This document shows, in pieces, positions 21,889 to 31,359 of a stretch of DNA of 64,000 nucleotides (position 1 is the stretch's first letter; each line of letters begins with the position of its first letter). The DNA comes from Paraburkholderia franconis. GTDB lineage: Bacteria; Pseudomonadota; Gammaproteobacteria; Burkholderiales; Burkholderiaceae. The translations under genes and the position numbers were made by a program. Location of the stretch: NCBI RefSeq assembly GCF_009362735.1, contig NZ_WHNP01000002.1, positions 297,671-361,670 on the forward strand, written 5' to 3'. The notes under the pieces were generated by a model, which saw only the letters and a list, made by a program, of their open reading frames with translations, was not told the DNA's origin and did not search any database.

Positions 21889-23196
21889 GTGGAACAACTT
21901 CCCTTATGGGCGCAAATAGGCGCCGTCGTCCTGCTTCTCATCTGCTCCAGCTTCTTCTCCATTAGCGAGACAGCGATGATGGCGATCAACCGTCATCGTC
22001 TGAAGCACCTGGCCGGCAAAGGCGCGCTCGGTGCGAAAACCACGCAAGGCCTGCTCGCGCGCACCGATGAGCTGCTGAGCGCCGTGCTGATCGGCAACAA
22101 CCTGTTCAACACGATCATCCCCGTGCTCACCACGTCGATCGCGTTGCACACGTTCGGCAGCAACAGCGTCGTGCTGTCGATTGCGACGGGTATCGTCGCG
22201 TTTCTCATCATCGTGTTCGCCGAAATCACGCCGAAAATCGTCGGCGCAACGTTCCCGGAAAAGATCGCGTTGCCGGCCAGCTTGCTGATCGCACCGCTGA
22301 TGCGCGTGTCCAAGCCGCTGATCTGGTTCGTCAACCTCTTCGCGAACAGCATCCTGCGCGTGCTGCACATCAACACGAAGAGCGCGCACGAACAGCGGCT
22401 GTCGACGGAGGAGCTGCGCACCATCGTGCTCGAGTCCGGCAGCTTCATGCCGACCAAGCACCGCAGCATTCTGCTGAACCTGTTCGATCTCGAAAACATC
22501 ACCGTCGACGACGTGATGATTCCCCGCCGCCGCATCGAGGCGCTCGATTTCGACGCGCCATTCGAGCAGATCCTGCATCAGCTCGAAACTTGCTATCACA
22601 ACAAGCTAATCGTCTATCAGGGTGACTTCGACCGCGTGCTCGGCGTGCTCCATGTGCGCAAGACGCTCTCCGCGTTGCACAACCAGGAGCTGGAGCGCGA
22701 CACGCTGCGCGACCTGCTCGCCGAGCCGTACTTCGTGCCGACGGGCACGCCCGTCTTTCAGCAACTCCAGTATTTCCAGGAAAGCCGCCATCGGACTGCG
22801 CTCGTCGTCGACGAATACGGCGAGCTGCAGGGACTGGTGACGCCCGAGGACATCATCGAAGAACTGATCGGCGAATTCACGACGTCGGTGCCGCGCAGCG
22901 CGAGTTCGCGCGGCGGCTGGAACGAAGACGGCGAGTGCATCGTCGCGGGCAGCATGCCGCTGCGCGAACTGAACCGCTGGCTCCAATTGCGTCTGCCGAC
23001 GGATGGTCCAAAGACGCTCAACGGACTGATCCTAGAAATTCTCGAAGAGATTCCGGAAGGCGACGTCTGCGTGAAGATCGGAGACATCAAACTCGAAGTG
23101 ATGCGCAGCGACGACCAGGCGATCAGAACAGTCAAGATCTTTCGCCCCGGTCCCCCGCCGGGGTCGAAAATCAAGCGGCTCGTGAGCCGCGGATAG
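21889..23196 (+). CDS. HlyC/CorC-family protein (CNNM + CBS + CorC domains)
   Basis: 435 residues. The N-terminal CNNM/DUF21 membrane domain (about 1-185) has several hydrophobic helices (VVLLLICSSFFSISETAMMA). A CBS-domain pair (about 205-335, ENITVDDVMIPRRRIEAL; VTPEDIIEELIGE) follows, and then the CorC_HlyC domain. The family is related to magnesium or polyamine exporters (CorC, YfjD/PaeA); the name hemolysin is historical. Start is a GTG at 21889 giving MEQLPLWAQIG; no strong ribosome site is visible. It follows the tRNA terminator, so it has its own promoter. Confidence 0.88.
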   Translation: MEQLPLWAQIGAVVLLLICSSFFSISETAMMAINRHRLKHLAGKGALGAKTTQGLLARTDELLSAVLIGNNLFNTIIPVLTTSIALHTFGSNSVVLSIATGIVAFLIIVFAEITPKIVGATFPEKIALPASLLIAPLMRVSKPLIWFVNLFANSILRVLHINTKSAHEQRLSTEELRTIVLESGSFMPTKHRSILLNLFDLENITVDDVMIPRRRIEALDFDAPFEQILHQLETCYHNKLIVYQGDFDRVLGVLHVRKTLSALHNQELERDTLRDLLAEPYFVPTGTPVFQQLQYFQESRHRTALVVDEYGELQGLVTPEDIIEELIGEFTTSVPRSASSRGGWNEDGECIVAGSMPLRELNRWLQLRLPTDGPKTLNGLILEILEEIPEGDVCVKIGDIKLEVMRSDDQAIRTVKIFRPGPPPGSKIKRLVSRG

Positions 23197-23200
23197 CGCA

Positions 23201-23229
23201 CCTGGCCATTCGGCCGAATAGCGGCCAGG
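23201..23229. repeat. Dispersed GGCC-N4-GGCC motif, copy C, inside a larger palindrome
   Basis: CCTGGCC (23201-23207) pairs with GGCCAGG (23223-23229). The centre contains the perfect 12-bp palindrome ATTCGGCCGAAT (23208-23219). It lies just after the CNNM/CBS stop codon and before pilB, so it could also act as a hairpin in the mRNA. Confidence 0.5.
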
Positions 23230-23288
23230 CGCACGATCCCCGATGATGAAGCCGTCATGTTCTACAGGCGGCTCCCAGCCGGTCTTCG

Positions 23289-24536
23289 ATGCGCACTTCT
23301 TCCCATCCGGCTTCGCCTCCGCTCAAGGTGGCCGCGAGCCGGCAGCCACCCGCTATGGCCGACACGGACAGCCCGCCAGCCGTCCGCCTGCTCGCCGATA
23401 CGCTTCTCGAAGCCGCGCGCCTCAACGCATCCGATCTGCATATCGAACCGATGGAGCACGGCTGGCGGATGCGTCTGCGCGTCGATGGCGTGCTGCACGA
23501 AATCGCCCGCCCGCCTGCGCATTTGCGCGACGCGTTCATCACGCGCGTGAAAGTGCTGGCTCGCATGGATATCGCCGAGCGGCGCGTGCCGCAGGATGGC
23601 CGCCTGCGGCTGCCCGTCGCTGCGGGCCGGATCGAGGACTATCGCGTCAATTCGCTGCCCACGCTGTTCGGCGAAAAGCTCGTGCTGCGCAGGCTCGATG
23701 CGCTGCCAGCCAATCTTTCGCTCGACTCGCTTGGCCTTGCGCCCGCTCAGCGCGATATCGTCGACCGTTCGATCAACGCGCCGCATGGGCTCGTGCTCGT
23801 CACGGGACCGACGGGCAGCGGCAAGACGATGTCGCTGTACTGCTTCCTGCAACTGTTGAACGCCGAGTCCCGCAATCTCTGCTCGGTCGAAGATCCGGCG
23901 GAAATCCAGCTTGCGGGCATCAATCAGGTCAGCGTTCGCGAGAAAGCGGGCCTCACGTTCGCAGTCGCGTTACGTGCTTTCCTGCGCCAGGACCCGGACG
24001 TGATCATGGTCGGCGAAATACGCGACGAAGAGACGGCCGATGTGGCTGTCAAGGCAGCTCAGACGGGCCACCTGGTTTTGTCGACGCTGCACACGAACGA
24101 CGCTCCCGCGGCCATCGCACGCCTGATCGACATCGGCGTCGAGCCATACAACCTCGCGGCCGCGTTGCGTCTCGTGACGGCGCAGCGGCTCGTGCGGCGC
24201 CTGTGTATCGCATGCAGGCAGCCGTCGATGGAAACGCCAGCGTCGTTGCGCGCAGCCGGCGTGCCCGACGCTGACACCACGCAGTGGCATCCCTACGTTC
24301 CGCGAGGATGCGAAGCCTGCCACGGCATCGGCTTTCGCGGACGCGTCGGCATCCATCAGGTGATGCCCGTTTCGGACGCGATGCGAGAGCTGATCGTCGC
24401 GCGCGCAGGCACGCACGAGATCGCTAGACAGGCGCACGCCGAACAGGTCCGGACGCTGCGCGAAGCGGCATTGGCCCGCGCATTCGACGGCACGACGAGC
24501 CTCGCCGAAGCGCTGAGCGCAACGGAGGTCGCATGA
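23289..24536 (+). CDS. pilB: Type IV pilus/type II secretion assembly ATPase (PilB/GspE-like)
   Basis: Hexameric secretion ATPase of 415 residues that powers pilus extension. Walker A GPTGSGKT lies near residue 175, the Asp box and Walker B (FLRQDPDVIMVGEIRDEET region) follow, then the His box (LSTLHTNDAPAA). A tetracysteine zinc site is present: CIACRQ (about 306) and CEACHG (about 341). It is shorter than typical PilB (about 565 aa) because the N-terminal N1 domain is absent, so GspE/PulE-like is an alternative name. The start is uncertain: ATG at 23289 or at 23355 (MADTDSPP). It overlaps pilC by ATGA. Confidence 0.88.
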   Translation: MRTSSHPASPPLKVAASRQPPAMADTDSPPAVRLLADTLLEAARLNASDLHIEPMEHGWRMRLRVDGVLHEIARPPAHLRDAFITRVKVLARMDIAERRVPQDGRLRLPVAAGRIEDYRVNSLPTLFGEKLVLRRLDALPANLSLDSLGLAPAQRDIVDRSINAPHGLVLVTGPTGSGKTMSLYCFLQLLNAESRNLCSVEDPAEIQLAGINQVSVREKAGLTFAVALRAFLRQDPDVIMVGEIRDEETADVAVKAAQTGHLVLSTLHTNDAPAAIARLIDIGVEPYNLAAALRLVTAQRLVRRLCIACRQPSMETPASLRAAGVPDADTTQWHPYVPRGCEACHGIGFRGRVGIHQVMPVSDAMRELIVARAGTHEIARQAHAEQVRTLREAALARAFDGTTSLAEALSATEVA

Positions 24537-25753
24537 CGGCAACGACAATCCAGGAGCAGCGCTTCGCATGGCGCGCACTCGACGCGCAAGGCGTGCGTCG
24601 GCGCGGCACCGTGATCGCGCCGGACCTTGTGACTGCTCGCACGATGCTGAAGCAGGACGCGCTCTATGGCGTCGAATGGAGCGTGCGCGGCGCAGCGCCG
24701 CAACCCAACGCGCGCGCCGCCGACGTCACGCTGTTCACGCGCCAGTTGTCGAGCCTGCTGCGTGCAGGCCTGCCGCTCGCGTCGTCGCTCGAACTGCTGG
24801 CGAATGCATCGAAAGACAGCGAACGGGCCAAAGGCATGCCGCGCATCGTCAATGCGCTCGCTCGCGATATCACGACAGGGCTCGGCTTCTCGGCAGCGCT
24901 CGCCCGTCATCCGGTGCAGTTCGGCGCACTGTATCGTCAGTTGGTCGAAGTAGGCGAAGCGTCGGGCGCCCTGCCTGCCGTGCTCGCTCGGCTCGCCGAC
25001 GACCGCGAGCGCGCCGCCGCGCAGCGGGCCAAAGTGCGCGCCGCGCTCACCTATCCCGCCGCGATCCTGCTGCTTGCAATCGCGATTACGGCTGCGCTGC
25101 TCGTGTGGGTTGTTCCGACGTTCAAGCAGATCTTCGATGGCTTCGGCGCGAAGCTGCCCGCGCCGACGCAACTGGTGCTCGCGATGTCGGCAGCCGCTGG
25201 CCGCTGGAGCGTGCCGCTCGCGTCGATCGTATGCGTGCTCGTGCTCGCCATGCGTCACCTGCTGAGCCGCTCAGAGGCTGCACGGCTGCAGTTCTCCCGA
25301 GCGATGCTGCGTTTGCCCATCGCCGGCTCGCTGCTCGCGACGCTCTGTGCCGCGCGCTGGAGCCGCGCGCTCGGCACGCTCCTGTCGGCGGGAACGCCCC
25401 TCGCCGACGCATTCGATTCGCTCACGCACGCGACGGGCAACGCCTGGTTCGATCGCGCGACCATCGCGATCTCGGCTCAGCTCCGACGCGGCGTGCGGCT
25501 CGCGCCTGCAATGCGCGAAGCGCAATGCTTTCCGGAGGAGATCGTGCAACCCGTCGCCATCGCAGAGGAATCAGGCACCCTCGACACAATGCTGCTCGAC
25601 GTCGCTTCGTTGAGCGATCGACAGGTCGACGAGAAAATCGCGGACCTCGCGAGCCTTTGTGAACCGCTCGTAATCGTCGTGTTGGGCGGGCTCGTCGGCG
25701 GTCTCGTGATCGCGATGTATCTTCCCATCATCCAACTTGGCAACGTGGTGTAG
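24533..25753 (+). CDS. pilC: Type IV pilus inner-membrane platform protein (PilC/GspF)
   Basis: 406 residues with two T2SSF domains. The first (about 65-190) begins VTLFTRQLSSLLRAGLPL and the second (about 270-395) repeats the pattern ARWSRALGTLLSAGTPLADA. Hydrophobic helices (AAILLLAIAITAALLVWVV and the C-terminal VIVVLGGLVGGLVIAMYLP) anchor it. It is the platform that couples the PilB ATPase to pilin assembly. Translational overlap with pilB and a short gap to pilD indicate an operon. Confidence 0.92.
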   Translation: MTATTIQEQRFAWRALDAQGVRRRGTVIAPDLVTARTMLKQDALYGVEWSVRGAAPQPNARAADVTLFTRQLSSLLRAGLPLASSLELLANASKDSERAKGMPRIVNALARDITTGLGFSAALARHPVQFGALYRQLVEVGEASGALPAVLARLADDRERAAAQRAKVRAALTYPAAILLLAIAITAALLVWVVPTFKQIFDGFGAKLPAPTQLVLAMSAAAGRWSVPLASIVCVLVLAMRHLLSRSEAARLQFSRAMLRLPIAGSLLATLCAARWSRALGTLLSAGTPLADAFDSLTHATGNAWFDRATIAISAQLRRGVRLAPAMREAQCFPEEIVQPVAIAEESGTLDTMLLDVASLSDRQVDEKIADLASLCEPLVIVVLGGLVGGLVIAMYLPIIQLGNVV

Positions 25754-25784
25754 TAGCATCGCAGCCGAACCCACCCAATCGACC

Positions 25785-26714
25785 ATGCCGACCACGTTCA
25801 CGCCCGTGTCAGACCCATCCTTCAGCGGCCCGCTCACCCGTTTCGCGGGGAGCATCGGCGTTGCATTCGGCACGCTGCCCGCTTTCGCACAGATTGCGTT
25901 CGTCATCGTGTTCGGCCTGGTGATCGGCAGTTTTCTGAATGTCGTCGTGCATCGCTTGCCGATCATGCTCGAACGCGCGTGGCGCGCCGAGGTGAGCGAA
26001 GCAACAGGCCATTCATTCGACGACGACGGCCTGCCCGCACGCTATAACCTCTGGCTGCCGCGCAGCGCCTGTCCTCATTGCGGCCACGTGCTGCGCGCGT
26101 GGGAGAACATTCCTGTATTCAGCTATCTGATGCTGCGCGGCCGTTGCTCGCAATGCAAAAGCCGCGTGAGCTTTCGCTATCCGCTGCTCGAACTGTCGAG
26201 CGCGGCGCTGGCGCTCGGCGCGTTCGCCTCGTTCGGCCCGACGGGTACGGCGCTCGCGGCATACGGACTTTGCGCCGCGCTGCTCGCGATGAGCGCGATC
26301 GACATCGACACACATCTGCTGCCCGACTCGATGACCTTGCCGTTGCTGTGGGCGGGCTTTATCGTCAACTTCAATTCGGTGTTCGCGAGCCTGCACGACG
26401 CCGTGATCGGCGCAATCGCCGGCTACCTGGTGCTGTGGTGCGTGCACTGGGTGTTCAGGCTTGTGCGCGGAATCGAAGGCATGGGTTATGGCGATTTCAA
26501 GCTGCTCGCCGCGCTCGGCGCCTGGCTTGGATGGGCTGCGCTGCCGCAGATCATTCTGATCGCAGCCGTGGCGGGCGCAATCATCGGACTGGTCGCGACA
26601 TGGATTGGCCGCATGCGCTTCGAAGAGCCGCTGCCGTTCGGCCCGTTCCTCGCGGCAGCCGGCGCCATTACGCTCTTTCTCGGCACGCCGCTTTATATGG
26701 CTTTCGGAGGCTAA
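25785..26714 (+). CDS. pilD: Prepilin peptidase / N-methyltransferase (PilD)
   Basis: A24 aspartic membrane peptidase of 309 residues that cleaves type IV prepilins and methylates the new N-terminus. The cytoplasmic N-terminal domain has GSFLNVVVHRLP and the zinc tetracysteine CPHCGH (about 95) and CSQCKS (about 121). Catalytic Asps lie in DIDTHLLPD and GYGDFKLL (about 234, the GxGD site). Multiple membrane helices follow. I start at the ATG giving MPTTFTPV; an in-frame TTG further upstream would overlap pilC. Four bases separate it from coaE. Confidence 0.92.
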   Translation: MPTTFTPVSDPSFSGPLTRFAGSIGVAFGTLPAFAQIAFVIVFGLVIGSFLNVVVHRLPIMLERAWRAEVSEATGHSFDDDGLPARYNLWLPRSACPHCGHVLRAWENIPVFSYLMLRGRCSQCKSRVSFRYPLLELSSAALALGAFASFGPTGTALAAYGLCAALLAMSAIDIDTHLLPDSMTLPLLWAGFIVNFNSVFASLHDAVIGAIAGYLVLWCVHWVFRLVRGIEGMGYGDFKLLAALGAWLGWAALPQIILIAAVAGAIIGLVATWIGRMRFEEPLPFGPFLAAAGAITLFLGTPLYMAFGG

Positions 26715-26717
26715 CGC

Positions 26718-27320
26718 ATGTTCGCTGTTGGATTGACGGGCGGCATCGGCAGCGGCAAGTCCACTGTCGCCGATCTGTTTGCGAAGCGCGGCGTGACGCT
26801 CGTCGATACCGACTTGATCGCGCATCGCGTCACCGCGCCCGGTGGGCCCGCGATGCCCGCCATTGCCGCCGAGTTCGGCGCATCGTTCGTCGCGTCCGAT
26901 GGCTCGCTCGATCGCGGCCGCATGCGCGCGCTCGTCTTCAGCGACGAGAATGCGCGCAAACGGCTCGAAGCCATCACGCATCCGTTGATTCGCGCTGAAA
27001 CGGAACGCGAGCGTCAACAGGCGCAAGGACCCTATGTAATCATGGTCGTGCCGCTGCTCGTCGAATCGGGCAATTGGAAGACACGCGTGGACCGCGTGCT
27101 GACCGTCGACTGCAGCATCGGGACGCAGATCGCTCGCGTCATGCGCCGCAATGCGTTCACGCGCGAACAGGTGCTGGCGATCATCGCGCGCCAGGCCACG
27201 CGCGAAGCACGCCTCGCCGCAGCCGACGACGTGATCGTCAATGACGGGGCATCGCTCGAAGCGCTCGACCTTGACGTCGATCGCCTTCATCGCATGTATC
27301 TTTCACTCGCGGCCGCATGA
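26718..27320 (+). CDS. coaE: Dephospho-CoA kinase
   Basis: Last step of coenzyme A synthesis: phosphorylates the 3'-OH of dephospho-CoA. 200 residues. The P-loop [12 protein letters not shown] is at about 9-20, followed by the [10 protein letters not shown] substrate motif and the lid with [16 protein letters not shown]. Length is normal. It is directly behind pilD, the same order as in E. coli and Pseudomonas (pilD-coaE-yacG). Confidence 0.95.
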   Translation: MFAVGLTGGIGSGKSTVADLFAKRGVTLVDTDLIAHRVTAPGGPAMPAIAAEFGASFVASDGSLDRGRMRALVFSDENARKRLEAITHPLIRAETERERQQAQGPYVIMVVPLLVESGNWKTRVDRVLTVDCSIGTQIARVMRRNAFTREQVLAIIARQATREARLAAADDVIVNDGASLEALDLDVDRLHRMYLSLAAA

Positions 27321-27470
27321 GCCGTAAGCGATTCTGTTCACCGTCTGTAAAGCGGGCGCATGTTGTCGGGAACGGCGCGAGCACGCAACGAATGCGCACG
27401 ATACAGCGCAAAAATTGACAGAAGCTCGCGGAAATAGTGTGTGATTGCTAGGGTAGTCTCACGGCATTAG

Positions 27471-28271
<801 letters not shown>

Positions 28272-28329
28272 TCTGAGGCAAAACGCCTCATTTATTGACC
28301 TTCACCGTTTAGATTGAACGCCTGACCGA

Positions 28330-28524
28330 ATGACCACTGTAGTCAAATGCCCGACCTGCGGAAAGGATGTCCGCTGGACTCCTGAGAACCGCTTCCGTCC
28401 GTTCTGTTCCGAGCGCTGCAAGCAGATCGATCTCGGCGCGTGGGCTGCCGAAAAGTACAAGATCGGCGGCACCGACGACGAACCGACAACCGACGACACG
28501 CCCGGCGAAAACCGATCGCACTGA
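28330..28524 (+). CDS. yacG: DNA gyrase inhibitor YacG
   Basis: 64 residues. Zinc-finger cysteines C7 and C10 (CPTCGK) and C26 and C30 ([11 protein letters not shown]) match the family exactly. E. coli YacG binds GyrB and blocks DNA binding by gyrase. The C-terminal third is acidic and disordered. It ends the coaE-zapD-yacG run and converges with mutT. Confidence 0.93.
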   Translation: MTTVVKCPTCGKDVRWTPENRFRPFCSERCKQIDLGAWAAEKYKIGGTDDEPTTDDTPGENRSH

Positions 28525-28588
28525 ACAGCAACGAGCGTCGCCTGTCATCATCGAGGCGCACGCCGCGTGCTGCGGCTGCGGCCGCCTC

Positions 28589-29044
28589 TTACTCCTCGGC
28601 CAGCCATTCCAGCACGGGAATCGTCGCGGGCAATAGCGGCGACACCTGGGCCGGCAACGCCTGCCACGCAAACGCCTGGCCTTCGCGCCCATGCGGCTCG
28701 CCGTGCCAGGCCGTCACCTTGCAGAAATAGAGACGCACGTACGCATGCGGATAGTCGTGTTCGAGCACGTGCCAGCGGTGGCTCGACTGCACGTCGATGC
28801 CGAGTTCTTCGTGCAGCTCGCGCGCAAGCGCGGCTTCGACCGATTCGCCCGGCTCCAGCTTGCCGCCGGGAAATTCCCAGTAGCCCTCGTAGGGCTTGCC
28901 GGCCGGCCGTCGCGCGAGCAGATACCGGCCATCGGGCTGAACCAGCACGCCGACGGCCACTTCCGTGACCGGCCGGCCGGCAGCGTTCAGTTCACTCGCG
29001 TTATGCGCGCCGTTTTGCATTCCGTTTTGCACCGGGTCGCTCAT
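28589..29044 (-). CDS. mutT: Nudix hydrolase MutT (8-oxo-dGTP diphosphatase)
   Basis: 151 residues. The Nudix box GGKLEPGESVEAALAREL continues into HEELGI and fits GX5EX7REUXEEXGU. VGVLVQPDGRYLLARRPAGK with YWEFPGGK is the signature of the MutT branch, which hydrolyses 8-oxo-dGTP to prevent A:T to C:G mutations. I start at the ATG that overlaps the stop of the upstream ATPase gene by ATGA; the longer frame has no conserved content. Confidence 0.88.
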   Translation of the reverse strand: MSDPVQNGMQNGAHNASELNAAGRPVTEVAVGVLVQPDGRYLLARRPAGKPYEGYWEFPGGKLEPGESVEAALARELHEELGIDVQSSHRWHVLEHDYPHAYVRLYFCKVTAWHGEPHGREGQAFAWQALPAQVSPLLPATIPVLEWLAEE

Positions 29045-29910
29045 GCTTGCGCCCGCCGGCCCGACCAGTCGCGCGCGAACTGCCACGCGACGCGCCCTGA
29101 ACGCGACCCGCGTTCCAATGCCCAGATCAGCGCGTCACCGCGCGCCGCTTCGACATCGGCATCGTTGCAGCCGAAGTGATGCAGCCAGTGCGCGACGATC
29201 GACAGATAGTCGTCCTGCTTGAACGGATAAAAGCTGACCCACAGGCCGAAACGCTCCGACAGCGAGATCTTTTCTTCGACCACTTCGCCCGGATGGATCT
29301 CGCCGTCGGGCATGTGCTTGTACGTCTCGTTGTCGCTCATGTACTCGGGCAGCAGATGGCGGCGGTTCGACGTCGCGTAGATCAGCACGTTGTCCGACTG
29401 CGCAGCCACCGATCCGTCGAGCGCCACCTTCAGCGCCTTGTAGCCAGACTCGCCTTCCTCGAACGACAGATCGTCGCAGAACACAATGAAGCGCTCGGGA
29501 CGCGTCGAAATCAGATCGACGATATCGCCCAAGTCGTGCAGGTCGTCTTTGTCGACTTCGATCAGACGCAGACCATCCTTCGAGTGCGCATTCAGACACG
29601 CCTTGATCAGCGACGACTTGCCCGTGCCTCGTGCGCCCGTGAGCAACACGTTGTTCGCGGGCTGCCGGCTCACGAACTGCTTCGTGTTCTGCTCGATCAC
29701 GTTCTTTTGACGATCGATGTTCTGCAGGTCGTCCAGCGAGATCGACGAAATGGCGGGTACCGCCTGCAGATAGCCGCGCCCGTGGCGCTTGCGCCAGCGG
29801 AACGCAACGGCCGCGGACCAGTCGACATCGGGCGCGGCCGGCGGAAGCATCGCTTCGAGCCGCACCAGCACGGCTTCGGCGCGGGTCAGAAATTGTTCGA
29901 GTTTATCCAT
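29041..29910 (-). CDS. DUF815-family AAA-like ATPase
   Basis: 289 residues. Walker A GARGTGKSSLIKAC lies near residue 90 and Walker B IVFCDDLSFEEGE near 150. NVLIYATSNRRHLLPEYM and the arginine-rich C-terminus (GSRSGRVAWQFARDW) match the DUF815 family of P-loop ATPases found throughout proteobacteria, function unknown. It is translationally coupled to mutT and lies 59 bases after argJ... read on the minus strand it precedes mutT and follows argJ. The start ATG gives MDKLEQFLTRAE; the frame extends upstream without conserved sequence. Confidence 0.85.
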   Translation of the reverse strand: MDKLEQFLTRAEAVLVRLEAMLPPAAPDVDWSAAVAFRWRKRHGRGYLQAVPAISSISLDDLQNIDRQKNVIEQNTKQFVSRQPANNVLLTGARGTGKSSLIKACLNAHSKDGLRLIEVDKDDLHDLGDIVDLISTRPERFIVFCDDLSFEEGESGYKALKVALDGSVAAQSDNVLIYATSNRRHLLPEYMSDNETYKHMPDGEIHPGEVVEEKISLSERFGLWVSFYPFKQDDYLSIVAHWLHHFGCNDADVEAARGDALIWALERGSRSGRVAWQFARDWSGRRAQA

Positions 29911-29969
29911 GTGGTGAGATCGGAACGAATCTGGAATCAGGAGCCAATCACGCGCATATCGCGCGCAAA

Positions 29970-31211
29970 TCACGAACGGTAGTCGGCGTTGATGCTCACG
30001 TAGTCGTGCGACAGGTCGCACGTCCAGATCGTCGCCTGCGCATCGCCACGGCCCAGCACGACACGAATCAGAATTTCGGCCTTCTTCATCACGCGCTGCC
30101 CGTCTTCCTCTTTGTACTCCGGATTGCGGCCACCCGCTTTCGCGACGAGCACGTCGTCCAGATACAGGTCGATCTTGCCGACGTCGAGGTCCGTCACGCC
30201 TGCATAGCCGATGGCGGCCAGGATGCGGCCGAGGTTCGGGTCCGACGCGTAGAACGCCGTCTTCACGAGCGGCGAATGGCCGATCGCATAGGCAATCTGG
30301 CGGCACTCGGCGACGCTCGAACCGCCTTCCACCTGCACCGTCATGAACTTCGTCGCGCCCTCGCCGTCGCGCACGATCAGCTGCGCGAGCGTCTGCGCCG
30401 TTTCCGTGACGGCATCGCGCAGCGCGGCGTACGCGGGCGAATCCGTCGACGTGATTGCGGGCAGGCTCGACTTGCCCGATGCAATCAGGATGAACGAATC
30501 GTTCGTCGACGTATCGCCGTCGATTGTGATGCAGTTGAACGAGCGGTCGGCGACATGCTTCACCAGTTCGTCGAGCACCGGCTGCGCAACGTTCGCGTCG
30601 AACGCGAGGAAGCCGAGCATCGTCGCCATGTTCGGCTTGATCATGCCGGCGCCCTTGCTGATGCCCGTCAATGTGACCGTGTGGCTGTCGATTGTGACCC
30701 GGCGCGACACCGCTTTCGGCAGCGTGTCGGTGGTCATGATGGCCTGCGCGGCGTCGTACCAGTGCGCAGCCTGGCGGTTCGCGAGCGCGGCGGGCAGCCC
30801 GGCCTTCAGACGGTCGATGGGCAGCGGCTCCAGGATCACGCCCGTCGAGAACGGCAGCACCTGTTCCGGCGCGATGTCCGCGAGGCGCGCCAGCTCATCG
30901 CACGTCTCGCGCGCGTGCGCCATGCCCGGCTCGCCCGTGCCCGCGTTCGCATTGCCCGTGTTGACGACCAGCGCGCGAATGCCCTTGCCGCCCGCGCGCA
31001 CGCGCTCGAGGTGCTCGCGGCATACGGTGACGGGCGCCGCGCAGAAACGGTTCGACGTGAACACGCCCGCGACCGTCGCGCCTTCGTCGACGGAAATGAC
31101 GAGCACGTCCTTGCGGTTCGGCTTGCGGATGTTCGCCTCGGCCCAGCCTAGCGTGACGCCGGCGACGGGGTGGAGTTGAGCGGGATCGATCGAGGGGAAA
31201 TTGACAGCCAT
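29970..31211 (-). CDS. argJ: Bifunctional glutamate N-acetyltransferase/ornithine acetyltransferase (ArgJ)
   Basis: 413 residues. Transfers acetyl from N-acetylornithine to glutamate and can use acetyl-CoA, recycling the acetyl group in arginine synthesis. The self-cleavage site is in [10 protein letters not shown], where Thr becomes the N-terminal nucleophile of the beta chain. Other conserved parts are [11 protein letters not shown] near residue 85 and [13 protein letters not shown]. The C-terminal [12 protein letters not shown] is typical. It lies between secA and the DUF815 ATPase on the same strand. Confidence 0.95.
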   Translation of the reverse strand: MAVNFPSIDPAQLHPVAGVTLGWAEANIRKPNRKDVLVISVDEGATVAGVFTSNRFCAAPVTVCREHLERVRAGGKGIRALVVNTGNANAGTGEPGMAHARETCDELARLADIAPEQVLPFSTGVILEPLPIDRLKAGLPAALANRQAAHWYDAAQAIMTTDTLPKAVSRRVTIDSHTVTLTGISKGAGMIKPNMATMLGFLAFDANVAQPVLDELVKHVADRSFNCITIDGDTSTNDSFILIASGKSSLPAITSTDSPAYAALRDAVTETAQTLAQLIVRDGEGATKFMTVQVEGGSSVAECRQIAYAIGHSPLVKTAFYASDPNLGRILAAIGYAGVTDLDVGKIDLYLDDVLVAKAGGRNPEYKEEDGQRVMKKAEILIRVVLGRGDAQATIWTCDLSHDYVSINADYRS

Positions 31212-31359
31212 GGTCGCGACCTGTCGAGACTGAAATGCCGGCGGGCGCCGGCATCGGGGATCAAGGGTGATGGCGCCGGATGGATCTGCGCCACCGCGAA
31301 ATCACCAGCAATGCACGCTTCAAACGACGCGGCGCGCATGATGCGCGCCGCTCCGTGTG

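Noticed and set aside
31330..31350. Hairpin GGCGCGC-ATGAT-GCGCGCC after secA as a terminator
   Set aside because: It is a perfect 7-bp stem but lacks a T-run, and argJ continues on the same strand. I mention it only with secA.
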